Source: Pseudomonas sp. ACM7 (GTDB lineage: Bacteria; Pseudomonadota; Gammaproteobacteria; Pseudomonadales; Pseudomonadaceae). From it: a stretch of DNA of 64,000 bases. A program made the translations under genes and the position numbers. Below the pieces are notes generated by a model. The model did not search any database, had not been told where the DNA came from, and was given only the letters and a program-made list of their open reading frames with translations. Of this stretch, positions 8,708 to 17,705 are shown in pieces; the first letter of the stretch is position 1; each line of letters opens with the position of its first letter. Location of the stretch: the NCBI RefSeq assembly GCF_004136015.1, contig NZ_CP024866.1, forward strand, positions 2,740,436 to 2,804,435, read 5' to 3'.

Positions 8708-9790
8708 ATGAAGATCGGTGTAATCGGTGGCGGCCAATTGGGTCGCATGTTGGCGCTGGCGGGCACCCCGCTGGGCATGAACTTCGCTTTCCTGGACCCC
8801 GCGCCGGATGCTTGCGCAGCCGCATTGGGCGAGCACCTGCGGGCCGATTACGGCGACCAGGATCACCTGCGTCAGCTGGCCGATGAAGTCGATCTGGTGA
8901 CCTTCGAGTTCGAAAGCGTCCCGGCCGAAACCGTGGCCTTCCTGTCGCAATTCGTCCCGGTCTACCCGAGCGCCGAAGCCCTGCGCATCGCCCGTGATCG
9001 CTGGTTCGAGAAGAGCATGTTCAAGGACCTGGGGATTCCTACCCCGGCGTTCGCCGACATTCAATCGCAAGCCGATCTGGACGCTGCCGTGGCTTCCATC
9101 GGTCTGCCGGCCGTGCTGAAAACCCGCACCCTGGGTTACGACGGCAAGGGCCAGAAGGTTCTGCGCAAGCCTGAAGACGTGGCCGGCACGTTCGCCGAGC
9201 TGGGCAGCGTGGCCTGTCTGCTGGAAGGCTTCGTCCCGTTCACGGGTGAGGTTTCGTTGATCGCTGTGCGCGCTCGCGATGGCGAAACGAAGTTCTATCC
9301 GCTGGTTCACAATACTCACGACAGCGGCATTCTTAAACTGTCCGTGGCCAGCACCGATCACCCGTTGCAAGCCTTGGCGGAAGACTATTCCAGTCGTGTA
9401 CTCAAGCAACTGAGCTATGTTGGCGTGATGGCGTTCGAGTTCTTTGAAGTCGACGGTGGCCTCAAGGCCAACGAAATCGCCCCACGGGTGCACAACTCAG
9501 GTCACTGGACCACTGAAGGTGCCGAGTGCAGCCAGTTCGAAAACCACCTGCGGGCCGTTGCCGGTCTGCCGTTGGGTTCGACGGCCAAGGTCGGCGAGAG
9601 CGCGATGCTCAACTTCATCGGTAAAGTGCCCGAGACCGAGAAAGTCATGGCCATTGCCGATTGCCATCTGCATCACTATGGCAAGGCGTTCAAGGTCGGT
9701 CGCAAGGTCGGTCACGCCAACCTGCGCTGCGCCGACAAGGCCACACTGGAGCAGCAGATCCTCAAGGTCGAAGCGCTTATCGCCGAATAG
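8708..9790 (+). CDS. purK: N5-carboxyaminoimidazole ribonucleotide synthase
   Basis: ATP-grasp enzyme that carboxylates aminoimidazole ribonucleotide with bicarbonate to give N5-CAIR, the PurE substrate. The 360-residue protein begins MKIGVIGGGQLGRML (dinucleotide-like fold), has the ATP-grasp segment TLGYDGKGQ at about 141, and ends the active-site region with NEIAPRVHNSGHWT at about 256. The ATG at 8708 is chosen over in-frame TTGs at 8699 and 8702 because it gives the conserved N-terminus and lies behind GAGG. Second gene of the purEK operon. Confidence 0.97.
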   Translation: MKIGVIGGGQLGRMLALAGTPLGMNFAFLDPAPDACAAALGEHLRADYGDQDHLRQLADEVDLVTFEFESVPAETVAFLSQFVPVYPSAEALRIARDRWFEKSMFKDLGIPTPAFADIQSQADLDAAVASIGLPAVLKTRTLGYDGKGQKVLRKPEDVAGTFAELGSVACLLEGFVPFTGEVSLIAVRARDGETKFYPLVHNTHDSGILKLSVASTDHPLQALAEDYSSRVLKQLSYVGVMAFEFFEVDGGLKANEIAPRVHNSGHWTTEGAECSQFENHLRAVAGLPLGSTAKVGESAMLNFIGKVPETEKVMAIADCHLHHYGKAFKVGRKVGHANLRCADKATLEQQILKVEALIAE

Positions 9791-9896
9791 TTTCATGTGG
9801 CAGCGGCGGAACCATTCAGGGTCCGCCGTTCTCTCATGGCAGGATGCAGAAGACTGACTAGGCTTCTGCATAGCCATTCAATCAGAGGGAAATGCC

Positions 9897-10142
9897 ATGG
9901 GAATTATCGGAACCATCTTTATCGGCTTGATCGTCGGCCTGCTGGCGCGGTTCCTGAAACCGGGCGATGACAGCATGGGCTGGATCATGACCATCCTGCT
10001 CGGTATCGGCGGTTCGCTGGCGGCCACTTACGGCGGCCAGGCTCTGGGCATCTACCACGCGGGCGAAGGCGCTGGCTTCATCGGTGCGCTGGTCGGCGCG
10101 GTGGTGTTGCTGGTGATCTTCGGCTTGATCAGAAAGAACTGA
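9897..10142 (+). CDS. GlsB/YeaQ/YmgE family stress-response membrane protein
   Basis: 81-residue inner-membrane protein made almost entirely of three hydrophobic glycine-rich segments (about residues 3-19, 28-45 and 58-76). It has the family pattern LARFLKPGDD after the first segment and GxGGSLxATY in the second. The ATG at 9897 follows AGAGGGA. The family is widespread and linked to stress responses in some bacteria, but no molecular function is known. Transcribed alone, with a hairpin immediately after the stop. Confidence 0.88.
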   Translation: MGIIGTIFIGLIVGLLARFLKPGDDSMGWIMTILLGIGGSLAATYGGQALGIYHAGEGAGFIGALVGAVVLLVIFGLIRKN

Positions 10143-10155
10143 CTCAAAGCGACAA

Positions 10156-10186
10156 AGCCCCCTCTGCGCCGCACGCAGAGAGGGCT
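10156..10186 (+). terminator. Hairpin after the GlsB/YeaQ gene
   Basis: A long GC-rich dyad (AGCCCCCTCTGCG...CGCAGAGAGGGCT, one mismatch or bulge) 14 bases after the stop. There is no clear U tract, so termination may be weak or it may protect the message end. Confidence 0.55.
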
Positions 10187-10231
10187 AGAATGCTCGGCGT
10201 TGCACCGTCCTCTCCTTTGCCGAGCACCTCC

Positions 10232-10768
10232 ATGCGCCGTCTTTTACTGACTTTCCTTTTATTGGGCTCGGGCCTCGCCCATGCCGGCGAGCTGCCGGAA
10301 ACCGACTGGCTCGAACTGATGCCCAAGTCGGACCAGAAAGCCCTCGAGGCCATGCCCGAAATCGACCACAACTCCCCCGAAGCCAATGGCACCTTTACCC
10401 AAAAGGGTGGCATGAGGCAGAGCAAGGGCTTGCCGGCGGTGATGTATTCGACCAAAACCGTGCCGTCGATGAACGACAAGAACATCCGCATCGGCGGTTA
10501 TCCGGTGCCGCTGGAATCCGACGCCCAGGGCCGCAGCACGCTGTTCTTCCTCGTGCCGTATCCGGGCGCCTGCATCCACGTGCCGCCACCACCACCTAAT
10601 CAATTGGTGTTGGTGCGTTATCCGAAAGGTTTGAAGCTGAATGACATCTATACACCGCTGTGGGTGACCGGCACGCTGAAGGTCGAGAAGGTCAACAACG
10701 ACCTGGCTGACGCAGCGTATGCGCTGGACGCGGCGAAGGTGCGGGTGGTGAAGGAATCAGACTTGTAG
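10232..10768 (+). CDS. DUF3299 family periplasmic protein
   Basis: 178-residue protein with a signal peptide: MRRLL, then a hydrophobic run and a signal-peptidase-I site at about AHA-GE (residues 17-19). The mature part matches DUF3299: IRIGGYPVPLE, FFLVPYPGACIHVPPPPPNQ and a final segment with PLWVTGTLKV. The single conserved cysteine in GACIHVPPPPPN suggests a structural or ligand role. Function is unknown; members sit in the periplasm and are sometimes found near export or metal genes. The ATG at 10232 is chosen because it starts the signal peptide; the longer frame from 10190 does not. Confidence 0.82.
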   Translation: MRRLLLTFLLLGSGLAHAGELPETDWLELMPKSDQKALEAMPEIDHNSPEANGTFTQKGGMRQSKGLPAVMYSTKTVPSMNDKNIRIGGYPVPLESDAQGRSTLFFLVPYPGACIHVPPPPPNQLVLVRYPKGLKLNDIYTPLWVTGTLKVEKVNNDLADAAYALDAAKVRVVKESDL

Positions 10769-10777
10769 AGATTCAAA

Positions 10778-10867
10778 TGTGGGAGCGGGCTTGCTCGCGA
10801 AGGCGGCGAGTCAGGCAACATTGATGTCGACTGACACATCGCATTCGCGAGCAAGCCCGCTCCCACA
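10778..10867. repeat. REP doublet (REPIN-like)
   Basis: TGTGGGAGCGGGCTTGCTCG at about 10779-10798 and inverted copy CGAGCAAGCCCGCTCCCACA at about 10848-10867, between the convergent DUF3299 and mutarotase genes. Confidence 0.9.
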
Positions 10868-10881
10868 TTGGTTTTGTGGTG

Positions 10882-11781
10882 CTAGAGGGATTTGCTGCCA
10901 ATGCTGACGCCGAGGGTATAACTGGCCCCCGGCGCCAGCGTCACCACATCATCCATCACATTCGCCGTTTCAATGCACAGCATGCGCTGCCAGCCATCGT
11001 CGGCCATGTCGCTGAACGCCGCAGCGCGATCAATCCACGGATTCCAGATCACCGCCGAGCGTGAACCGCTGCTGGTCAGCTCGATGCGCCGTTCCCAGGC
11101 CGGATCGACAATGCTCAGCTTCGCCGGGGTATTGAGATAGATACGATCGGTCTCGCCGACAAAACGCAGATCGCCGGTCTGAGTGACGGTTTTCCAGTCG
11201 TCCAGGGTTTCGATGTAACTCAAGCCATCCAGCCCTTCGACATGCACATCACGTACATCGCTGACCGCGAAATAGCTGTGCAGTGCCTGGCTGATGGTGA
11301 CTTTGTCAGCGCCCTGGTTATGGCTGGTCAGGCTGATGTGCAGTTGCTCATCCAGACGAATGCTCAGCTTCAAGTCCACTTGATGCGGCCAGCCTGGCAA
11401 GCCGCCTTCAGGGTAAGGCAGAACAAACTCCACCTTCAGGCTTTCGCCCTCGGTTTCAATGCCGCCCAGTTCCCAGTCCATCGCCCTTACCAGCCCGTGG
11501 GCGGTCGGCGCTTCGTTGCTGACGCGCATGGCCTGAACGCTCTGCGGGTTGCGCGGCAGATTGCCGAACCACGGCCAGCACACCGGAACCCCGGCGCGGA
11601 TGCTCTTGCCAGTCTTGAACACTGCCTCGTCGTTGAGCCAGATCAGCGGCGGTTGACCGGCCACTTGATAACTGAGGATGTGCGCGCCCTGCTGGGCAAC
11701 CAGCAGTTCGGCCTGACCGTGGCGGATGCGCCAGCAGTTCAGTTCATCCAGTTTTACGGCTTCAACGTTGGGCGTGCTCAT
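10882..11781 (-). CDS. D-hexose-6-phosphate mutarotase (YeaD-like, aldose 1-epimerase superfamily)
   Basis: Interconverts alpha and beta anomers of hexose 6-phosphates in the cytoplasm. The 299-residue protein shows the family layout: ISxQGAHILSY-type segment near residue 30 (AQQGAHILSY), IRAGVPVCWPWFG at about 61, and a late acid-containing strand (VWNPW / WIDRAAAFSDM). The ATG at 11781 fits family length better than the longer frame from 11814; the ribosome site is weak. The gene converges on the DUF3299 gene with a REP doublet in between. The next upstream gene (thioesterase) is on the same strand, 57 bases away, and may be co-transcribed. Confidence 0.9.
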   Translation of the reverse strand: MSTPNVEAVKLDELNCWRIRHGQAELLVAQQGAHILSYQVAGQPPLIWLNDEAVFKTGKSIRAGVPVCWPWFGNLPRNPQSVQAMRVSNEAPTAHGLVRAMDWELGGIETEGESLKVEFVLPYPEGGLPGWPHQVDLKLSIRLDEQLHISLTSHNQGADKVTISQALHSYFAVSDVRDVHVEGLDGLSYIETLDDWKTVTQTGDLRFVGETDRIYLNTPAKLSIVDPAWERRIELTSSGSRSAVIWNPWIDRAAAFSDMADDGWQRMLCIETANVMDDVVTLAPGASYTLGVSIGSKSL

Positions 11782-11838
11782 GGGGCAACTCTCGATCAGG
11801 GACAATGACTGCAATGGACCGCAGAAAGGTCGCAGTGT

Positions 11839-12243
11839 TTAACGAGCTCTAGGCGGAACCGAACGGGTGCGACCGCTGCCGTCGATGGCGACGAACACAA
11901 ACACGGCTTCAGTCACTTTACGCCACTCGCTGGACAGCGGATCGTCACTCCAGACTTCGACCATCATCTGAATCGAGCTGCGGCCGATTTCCAGCGCCTG
12001 GGTATAGAAGGAGAGCTGAGCGCCCACCGCTACCGGTACCAGAAATGCCATACGGTCGATCGCCACCGTCGCCACGCGGCCACCCGCGACCTTGCTGGCC
12101 ATTGCGGTGCCGGCCAAATCCATCTGCGACACCAGCCAACCGCCGAAAATATCGCCAAAGCCGTTGGTTTCGCGGGGAAGCGCGGTAATTTGCAGGGCAA
12201 GGTCGCCTTGCGGGATTGGATCTTCTTGTTCGAGCTCTATCAT
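11839..12243 (-). CDS. Acyl-CoA thioesterase (YciA-like hotdog family)
   Basis: 134-residue hotdog-fold thioesterase that hydrolyses acyl-CoA to free acid and CoA. Characteristic segments are ALPRETNGFGDIFGGWLVSQ (about residues 22-41), DLAGTAMASKVAGGRVATVA, and a C-terminal strand EAVFVFVAID. Length and motifs are those of the YciA/acot group, which forms multimers in the cytoplasm. Physiological substrate is not evident. Divergent from the MFS gene across a 365-base gap. Confidence 0.9.
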   Translation of the reverse strand: MIELEQEDPIPQGDLALQITALPRETNGFGDIFGGWLVSQMDLAGTAMASKVAGGRVATVAIDRMAFLVPVAVGAQLSFYTQALEIGRSSIQMMVEVWSDDPLSSEWRKVTEAVFVFVAIDGSGRTRSVPPRAR

Positions 12244-12608
12244 GCCGGGGGTGCCTCTGACCCGTGACTCTTCATAAGTACTTCAGGTGAATAGCCGTCT
12301 CAAGGAAAAACGATTCAGCCCCGAACATACTACGTTCGTCACGTTTTTCGTAAGGCGCCTAAAGGGAAACTCTGCGAAATCGGCTGACAGGTGCCAACGA
12401 CGTTTTCGCACAGCAACCCCTTACAAGCAGGTGCAGGATTGCGAGTATATCGATCGGTAGACTCCGAGACGACCGTCCGGTTCTCATTTCGACCGTCAAA
12501 TACGCACCTCTATGTGCTTTTTCGAACAATTTGCTATCGTGCCGGACCTGCCCAAGCCTCCGCCAGCGTTGTTGGGGTTGCAGATCCGACTATAAGAGAA
12601 GCCTTGCC
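12244..12608. other. Intergenic region between divergent thioesterase and MFS genes
   Basis: 365 bases with no convincing gene. It must hold promoters for both flanking genes. A nested dyad lies at 12305-12349 (outer arms GAAAAACG/CGTTTTTC, inner arms CGAAC/GTTCG). A short reading frame from 12391 on the plus strand has no coding character. Confidence 0.5.
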
Positions 12609-13907
12609 ATGACCACAGCGCCTTCGAGCATCGCGCAGCCAACCCAGTCCGCACGTCCGCTGACTCGCAACGACTACAAGACGTTATCGCTGTCTGCCTT
12701 GGGCGGTGCGCTGGAGTTTTACGATTTCATCATCTTCGTGTTCTTCGCCACGGTGGTCGGCAAACTGTTCTTCCCGGCCGACATGCCCGAGTGGCTGCGC
12801 TTGATGCAGACCTTCGGGATCTTTGCCGCCGGCTATCTGGCGCGGCCATTGGGCGGCATTGTCATGGCGCACTTCGGCGACCTGCTGGGACGCAAGAAGA
12901 TGTTCACCCTGAGCATTTTCATGATGGCGGTGCCAACCCTGATCATGGGTTTGCTGCCGACCTATGCGCAGATCGGTATGTGGGCGCCGATCCTGTTGCT
13001 GCTGATGCGGGTGATTCAAGGCGCTGCGATTGGCGGTGAAGTGCCGGGCGCGTGGGTATTCGTTTCCGAACACGTGCCGCAGCGGCACATCGGCTACGCC
13101 TGCGGCACCCTGACCTGCGGCCTGACGGCCGGTATCCTGCTGGGCTCGCTGGTCGCCACCGCGATCAACAGCATTTACACCCCGGTCGAAGTTTCGGATT
13201 ACGCCTGGCGGATTCCGTTCCTGCTGGGTGGCGTATTCGGCCTGTTCTCGGTTTACCTGCGCCGCTGGCTGCACGAGACCCCGGTGTTCGCCGAGCTGCA
13301 ACTGCGCAAGGCCCTGGCTGAAGAAGTGCCGCTGCGCGCCGTGTTGCGCGACCATCGCGGGGCGATCCTGATTTCCATGCTGCTGACCTGGCTGCTGTCC
13401 GCCGGCATCATCGTAGTCATCCTGATGACCCCGACCGTGCTGCAGACCGTCTACCACTTCTCGCCCACCACCGCATTGCAGGCCAACAGCCTGGCGATCG
13501 TGTTTCTGAGCCTGGGCTGCGTCGCCTCCGGTGCACTGGCTGACCGCTTCGGCGCCGGTCGTGTCTTCGTGTTCGGCAGTGCTCTGCTGCTGATCAGTTC
13601 GTGGACCTTCTACCACAGCCTGTTCAACCACCCGGACTGGCTGTTCCCGATGTACGCCGTGACCGGCTTGCTGGTCGGCACCATCGGTGCAGTGCCGTAT
13701 GTGATGGTCAAAGCCTTCCCGGCGGTGGTGCGTTTTAGCGGGCTGTCGTTCTCCTACAACCTGGCCTACGCCATCTTCGGCGGCCTGACCCCGATGGTCG
13801 TTACGCTGCTGCTGAAGGAAAGCCCACTGGGGCCTGCCTATTACGTGGCGATCATTTGCGGTGTCGGGATTCTGGTGGGTGCGTACCTCTGGAAGAAAGG
13901 TCGCTAA
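12609..13907 (+). CDS. MFS transporter, metabolite:H+ symporter type
   Basis: 432-residue inner-membrane carrier with about 12 hydrophobic segments. GALEFYDFIIFVFFA at about residues 37-51 is typical of the metabolite:H+ symporter (MHS) branch that includes citrate, proline/betaine and shikimate carriers. The cytoplasmic loop motif GDLLGRKK follows TM2, and RVIQGAAIGGEVPGA lies in TM4. The ATG at 12609 gives a normal cytoplasmic N-terminus; the long frame from 12531 adds unrelated residues. Substrate cannot be assigned. Single gene, followed by a tandem repeat and a REP doublet. Confidence 0.88.
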   Translation: MTTAPSSIAQPTQSARPLTRNDYKTLSLSALGGALEFYDFIIFVFFATVVGKLFFPADMPEWLRLMQTFGIFAAGYLARPLGGIVMAHFGDLLGRKKMFTLSIFMMAVPTLIMGLLPTYAQIGMWAPILLLLMRVIQGAAIGGEVPGAWVFVSEHVPQRHIGYACGTLTCGLTAGILLGSLVATAINSIYTPVEVSDYAWRIPFLLGGVFGLFSVYLRRWLHETPVFAELQLRKALAEEVPLRAVLRDHRGAILISMLLTWLLSAGIIVVILMTPTVLQTVYHFSPTTALQANSLAIVFLSLGCVASGALADRFGAGRVFVFGSALLLISSWTFYHSLFNHPDWLFPMYAVTGLLVGTIGAVPYVMVKAFPAVVRFSGLSFSYNLAYAIFGGLTPMVVTLLLKESPLGPAYYVAIICGVGILVGAYLWKKGR

Positions 13908-13915
13908 GCTCCCTT

Positions 13916-13960
13916 TGCATTGACTGCATTGACTGCATTGACTGCACTGACTGCACTGAC
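13916..13960. repeat. 9-bp tandem repeat
   Basis: About 4.4 copies of TGACTGCAT/TGACTGCAC at 13921-13960, preceded by a partial TGCAT, directly downstream of the MFS gene. Confidence 0.9.
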
Positions 13961-13963
13961 GCC

Positions 13964-14044
13964 TTCGCGAGCAAGCCCGCTCCCACAGTTGACCGCGTTC
14001 TCACTGAGGAACTCGGTTAAATGTGGGAGCGGGCTTGCTCGCGA
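13964..14044. repeat. REP doublet (divergent orientation)
   Basis: TCGCGAGCAAGCCCGCTCCC at about 13965-13984, then inverted copy TGTGGGAGCGGGCTTGCTCG at about 14022-14041. It lies upstream of the pstS promoter. Confidence 0.9.
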
Positions 14045-14097
14045 AGAACGATGACGCGATCTCCCTGCAAAAGATCGAATGCTGGCCTTTCATCTAA

Positions 14098-14115
14098 TTG
14101 TCATATTTCAGCCAT
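14098..14115 (+). promoter_or_regulatory. Pho box upstream of pstS
   Basis: TTGTCAT-ATTT-CAGCCAT, 11 of 14 positions matching the PhoB direct repeat CTGTCAT-N4-CTGTCAT. It ends 66 bases before the pstS ATG, a normal promoter distance. Confidence 0.75.
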
Positions 14116-14181
14116 AGAGTGTTCACACGGCCTGCTGATACTTGGCCCCGACTTAACACACCTATCTGCTAGGAGTAAGGC

Positions 14182-15183
14182 ATGAAACTGAAGCGTTTGA
14201 TGGCGGCAATGACTTTTGTCGCTGCTGGCGTTGCGACTGCCAACGCGGTTGCCGCTGTTGACCCTGCTATCCCGAGCTACACCAAAACCACTGGTGTGTC
14301 GGGCAACCTGTCCAGCGTCGGCTCCGATACCCTGGCCAACCTCATGACCCTGTGGGCTGAGAACTATAAAAAAGAATACCCGAACGTAAATATCCAGATT
14401 CAGGCCGCTGGCTCCGCCACTGCGCCACCTGCGCTGACTGAAGGCACCGCCAACCTGGGCCCGATGAGCCGCAAGATGAAGGACACCGAACTGGCTGCCT
14501 TCGAGCAGAAGTACGGCTACAAGCCAACCGCTATCCCGGTTGCAGTAGACGCCCTGGCGATCTTTGTACACAAAGACAACCCGATCCAGCACCTGACCAT
14601 GGAACAGGTTGACGCAGTTTTCTCGTCCACTCGTCTGTGCGGCGCTAAAACCGAAGTCAAAACCTGGGGCGACCTGGGTGTTACCGGCGACCTGGCCAAC
14701 AAGCCGGTTCAGCTGTTCGGTCGTAACTCGGTATCCGGCACTTATGGCTACTTCAAAGAAGAAGCCCTGTGCAAAGGCGACTACAAGCCAAACGTCAACG
14801 AACAACCAGGCTCGGCTTCGGTCGTGCAGTCGATCAGCTCCTCGCTGAACGGCATCGGTTACTCGGGCATCGGCTACAAAACCGCTAGCGTGAAGACCGT
14901 GGCCTTGGCCAAGAAGGGCAGCACTGACTTCATCGAAGACACCGAAGAAAACGCCCTGAACGGCAAGTACCCGCTGTCGCGTTTCCTCTACGTTTACGTC
15001 AACAAAGCCCCGAACAAGCCTCTGGCCCCGCTGGAAGCCGAGTTCGTGAAACTGGTTCTGTCCAAACAGGGCCAGGAAGTTGTAGTGAAAGACGGCTACA
15101 TCCCACTGCCAGCCAAGGTTGCTGCAAAAGCACTGGCTGACCTGGGTCTGGCGGAAGGCGGCGCTGAAGTCGCAAAAAAGTAA
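14182..15183 (+). CDS. pstS: Phosphate ABC transporter, periplasmic substrate-binding protein
   Basis: Binds inorganic phosphate in the periplasm and delivers it to PstCA. The 333-residue precursor has a clear signal peptide ([16 protein letters not shown]..., cleavage about residue 25, ANAVAAV region). Ligand-site segments are [30 protein letters not shown] and [12 protein letters not shown]. Its ribosome site is AGGAG. A Pho box lies upstream; a strong hairpin and a REP doublet follow, so pstS makes its own abundant transcript, separate from pstCAB-phoU. Confidence 0.96.
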   Translation: MKLKRLMAAMTFVAAGVATANAVAAVDPAIPSYTKTTGVSGNLSSVGSDTLANLMTLWAENYKKEYPNVNIQIQAAGSATAPPALTEGTANLGPMSRKMKDTELAAFEQKYGYKPTAIPVAVDALAIFVHKDNPIQHLTMEQVDAVFSSTRLCGAKTEVKTWGDLGVTGDLANKPVQLFGRNSVSGTYGYFKEEALCKGDYKPNVNEQPGSASVVQSISSSLNGIGYSGIGYKTASVKTVALAKKGSTDFIEDTEENALNGKYPLSRFLYVYVNKAPNKPLAPLEAEFVKLVLSKQGQEVVVKDGYIPLPAKVAAKALADLGLAEGGAEVAKK

Positions 15184-15190
15184 AACCCTG

Positions 15191-15212
15191 AACCCGGGGT
15201 AATCCCCGGGTT
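15191..15212 (+). terminator. Hairpin after pstS
   Basis: A perfect 9-bp stem AACCCGGGG/CCCCGGGTT with 4-base loop, 8 bases after the pstS stop and without a U run. It is likely to stabilise the pstS message end or reduce read-through into pstC. Confidence 0.65.
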
Positions 15213-15213
15213 C

Positions 15214-15306
15214 AATGTGGGAGCGGGCTTGCTCGCGAAAGCGGTGGATCATTCGACATTGACGTTGAAAGTGACGGCCCCTTCGCGAGCAAGCCCGCTC
15301 CCACAT
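15214..15306. repeat. REP doublet between pstS and pstC
   Basis: TGTGGGAGCGGGCTTGCTCG at about 15216-15235 and inverted copy CGAGCAAGCCCGCTCCCACA at about 15285-15304. Confidence 0.9.
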
Positions 15307-15367
15307 ACCCCCAAATTTCCGGTCCGCTGCCAGTTCCCACAGGCGGCGGATTTGTTGTGTCACTGCA

Positions 15368-15385
15368 TTGTCATCTTTCTGTCAT
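15368..15385 (+). promoter_or_regulatory. Pho box upstream of pstC
   Basis: TTGTCAT-CTTT-CTGTCAT, 13 of 14 positions matching the PhoB consensus. It ends 22 bases before the pstC ATG, so the transcript leader is very short. It implies a PhoB-activated promoter specific to pstCAB-phoU. Confidence 0.88.
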
Positions 15386-15407
15386 ACAGGATCGCTAGGG
15401 TGTGCGA

Positions 15408-17690
15408 ATGAATGATCTGGCCAATTCCACCATGACGACTAATCCCCCCAAGCGAATTGACTTCAATACGCCTGAGCTGCAACGCAAGCGCCGCATCCGC
15501 GCGCTCAAAGATCGCCTGACCCGCTGGTACGTCCTCGTTGGCGGCCTCGCCGTTCTCGGCGCGATCACGCTGATCTTTTTCTTCCTCGCTTATGTTGTCG
15601 CGCCCCTGTTTCAGGGCGCCGACCTGACCGCCAAGGACGCCATCACGCCCGCCTGGATGCAAGACGCCGGCAGGCCGTTGATGATCTCCCTGGAAGAGCA
15701 GAACCAGGTCGCCATGCGGGTTTCCGACAAGGGCCAGGCGTTGTTTTTCGATATCGACAGTGGCGCTGAACTCAAGCGCGTCGATCTGCCGATTCCGGCT
15801 GGCACCACAGTGACCTCCATCGGCGAAGACCAACCAGGCCACCCATTGGTGGCGGTGGGCTTGTCCAACGGCCAGGTGCTGGTGTTCCGTCACACTTATA
15901 AAGTCAGCTACCCGGACGGCAAGAAAACCATCTCGCCGGCCATCGAATACCCGTATGGCGAAACGCCGATTGCGCTGAACGAGGCGGGCGGAGCCCTCGA
16001 GCACGTCAGTCTTAACGCCACCGACACGACCTTGATGCTGGTTGGCTCCACCGGTTCGCAACTCAATGTTTTGTCGCTGACCAGCGAAGAAAACATGATG
16101 ACCGGCGAAGTCACCAACGAGCAGAAGCGCATCGATCTGCCGCAGATGACCGAGCCGGTGAAGAACATCTTCGTCGACCCGCGTCAGCAGTGGCTGTACG
16201 TGATTAACGGTCGTGCCCAGGCCGACGTGTTCAGCCTGCGCGACAAGAGCCTCAACGGTCGCTACAAACTGCTGGATGATGGCGAAGCGCAGATCACTGC
16301 CAGTACTCAACTGGTGGGCGGCATTTCGTTGATTCTCGGCGATTCCAAGGGTGGTCTGGCCCAGTGGTTCATGGCCCGCGACCACGATGGCGAGCTGCGT
16401 CTGAAGCAGATTCGTAACTTCCAGATGGGCACTGCGCCGATCGTTGAAATCACCGCTGAAGAACGTCGCAAAGGCTTTATCGCCCTCGACGCCTCCGGCA
16501 AGCTCGGCGTGTTCCACAGCACCGCTCACCGCACTTTGTTGGTGGATCAGGTGGTCGATGGCCAAGGCATTTTCGGTCTGTCGCCACGGGCCAACCGTGT
16601 GATCGTGGAGGCGGGTGGCAAGATTCAACCGCTGCTGCTCGACAACCCGCACCCAGAGGTTTCCTGGAGCGCGTTGTGGAGCAAGGTCTGGTACGAGAAC
16701 TACGACGAGCCTAAATTCGTCTGGCAATCGACCGCCGCCAACACCGACTTCGAACCCAAGCTGAGCTTGTCTCCGCTGACCTTCGGTACCTTGAAAGCCG
16801 CGTTCTACGCCATGCTGCTGGCCGCACCTCTGGCCGTCGCCGCCGCCATCTACACCGCGTACTTCATGGCCCCAGGCATGCGCCGCAAGGTCAAACCGGT
16901 GATCGAACTGATGGAAGCGATGCCGACGGTGATCCTCGGTTTCTTCGCCGGCCTGTTCCTCGCACCGTATGTGGAAGGGCATTTGCCGGGCATCTTCAGC
17001 CTGCTGATGCTCTTGCCGATCGGCATTCTGGTAGCGGGTTTCACCTTCAGCCGCTTGCCTGAGTCCATCCGCCTGAAAGTGCCGGAAGGCTGGGAAAGCG
17101 CGATTCTGATTCCGGTGATCCTGTTCGTGGGCTGGCTCTCGCTGTACATGAGCCCGTACATGGAAACCTGGTTCTTCGGCGGCGACATGCGCATGTGGAT
17201 CTCCCACGACCTGGGCATCACCTACGACCAGCGCAACGCACTGGTGGTCGGTCTGGCCATGGGCTTCGCGGTGATCCCGAACATCTACTCCATCGCCGAA
17301 GACGCCGTGTTCAGCGTGCCGCGCGGTTTGACCCTCGGTTCTCTGGCCCTCGGTGCCACGCCATGGCAGACCATGACTCGCGTGGTGATCCTCACCGCCA
17401 GCCCGGGCATTTTCTCGGCGCTGATGATCGGCATGGGCCGTGCGGTCGGTGAAACCATGATCGTGCTGATGGCCACCGGTAACACCCCGGTCATGGAAAT
17501 GAACCTGTTCGAAGGCCTGCGCACCCTGGCCGCCAACGTTGCGGTGGAAATGCCCGAATCGGAAGTCGGCGGCAGCCACTACCGCGTGCTGTTCCTCTCG
17601 GCGCTGGTGCTGCTGTTGTTCACCTTCGTCATGAACACCCTCGCGGAACTGATTCGTCAGCGTCTGCGCAAGAAATACTCGTCGCTTTAA
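15408..17690 (+). CDS. pstC: Phosphate ABC transporter permease PstC, long form
   Basis: Inner-membrane permease of the high-affinity phosphate importer. About 760 residues against about 320 for E. coli PstC. After one N-terminal membrane segment (about residues 41-65) there is a periplasmic insert of about 400 residues rich in beta-type segments, resembling a repeated-blade domain. The ABC permease domain follows from FGTLKAAFYAMLLAAPLAVA, with the cytoplasmic coupling region around SVPRGLTLGSLALGATPWQT. The start at ATG 15408 is preferred; a GTG at 15402 is in frame. Preceded by a strong Pho box. Confidence 0.93.
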   Translation: MNDLANSTMTTNPPKRIDFNTPELQRKRRIRALKDRLTRWYVLVGGLAVLGAITLIFFFLAYVVAPLFQGADLTAKDAITPAWMQDAGRPLMISLEEQNQVAMRVSDKGQALFFDIDSGAELKRVDLPIPAGTTVTSIGEDQPGHPLVAVGLSNGQVLVFRHTYKVSYPDGKKTISPAIEYPYGETPIALNEAGGALEHVSLNATDTTLMLVGSTGSQLNVLSLTSEENMMTGEVTNEQKRIDLPQMTEPVKNIFVDPRQQWLYVINGRAQADVFSLRDKSLNGRYKLLDDGEAQITASTQLVGGISLILGDSKGGLAQWFMARDHDGELRLKQIRNFQMGTAPIVEITAEERRKGFIALDASGKLGVFHSTAHRTLLVDQVVDGQGIFGLSPRANRVIVEAGGKIQPLLLDNPHPEVSWSALWSKVWYENYDEPKFVWQSTAANTDFEPKLSLSPLTFGTLKAAFYAMLLAAPLAVAAAIYTAYFMAPGMRRKVKPVIELMEAMPTVILGFFAGLFLAPYVEGHLPGIFSLLMLLPIGILVAGFTFSRLPESIRLKVPEGWESAILIPVILFVGWLSLYMSPYMETWFFGGDMRMWISHDLGITYDQRNALVVGLAMGFAVIPNIYSIAEDAVFSVPRGLTLGSLALGATPWQTMTRVVILTASPGIFSALMIGMGRAVGETMIVLMATGNTPVMEMNLFEGLRTLAANVAVEMPESEVGGSHYRVLFLSALVLLLFTFVMNTLAELIRQRLRKKYSSL

Positions 17691-17705
17691 GAAAGGTAGA
17701 AGTCT

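Noticed and set aside
12391..12612. 73-codon frame before the MFS gene
   Set aside because: Overlaps the MFS ribosome site, has no coding character and no good start.
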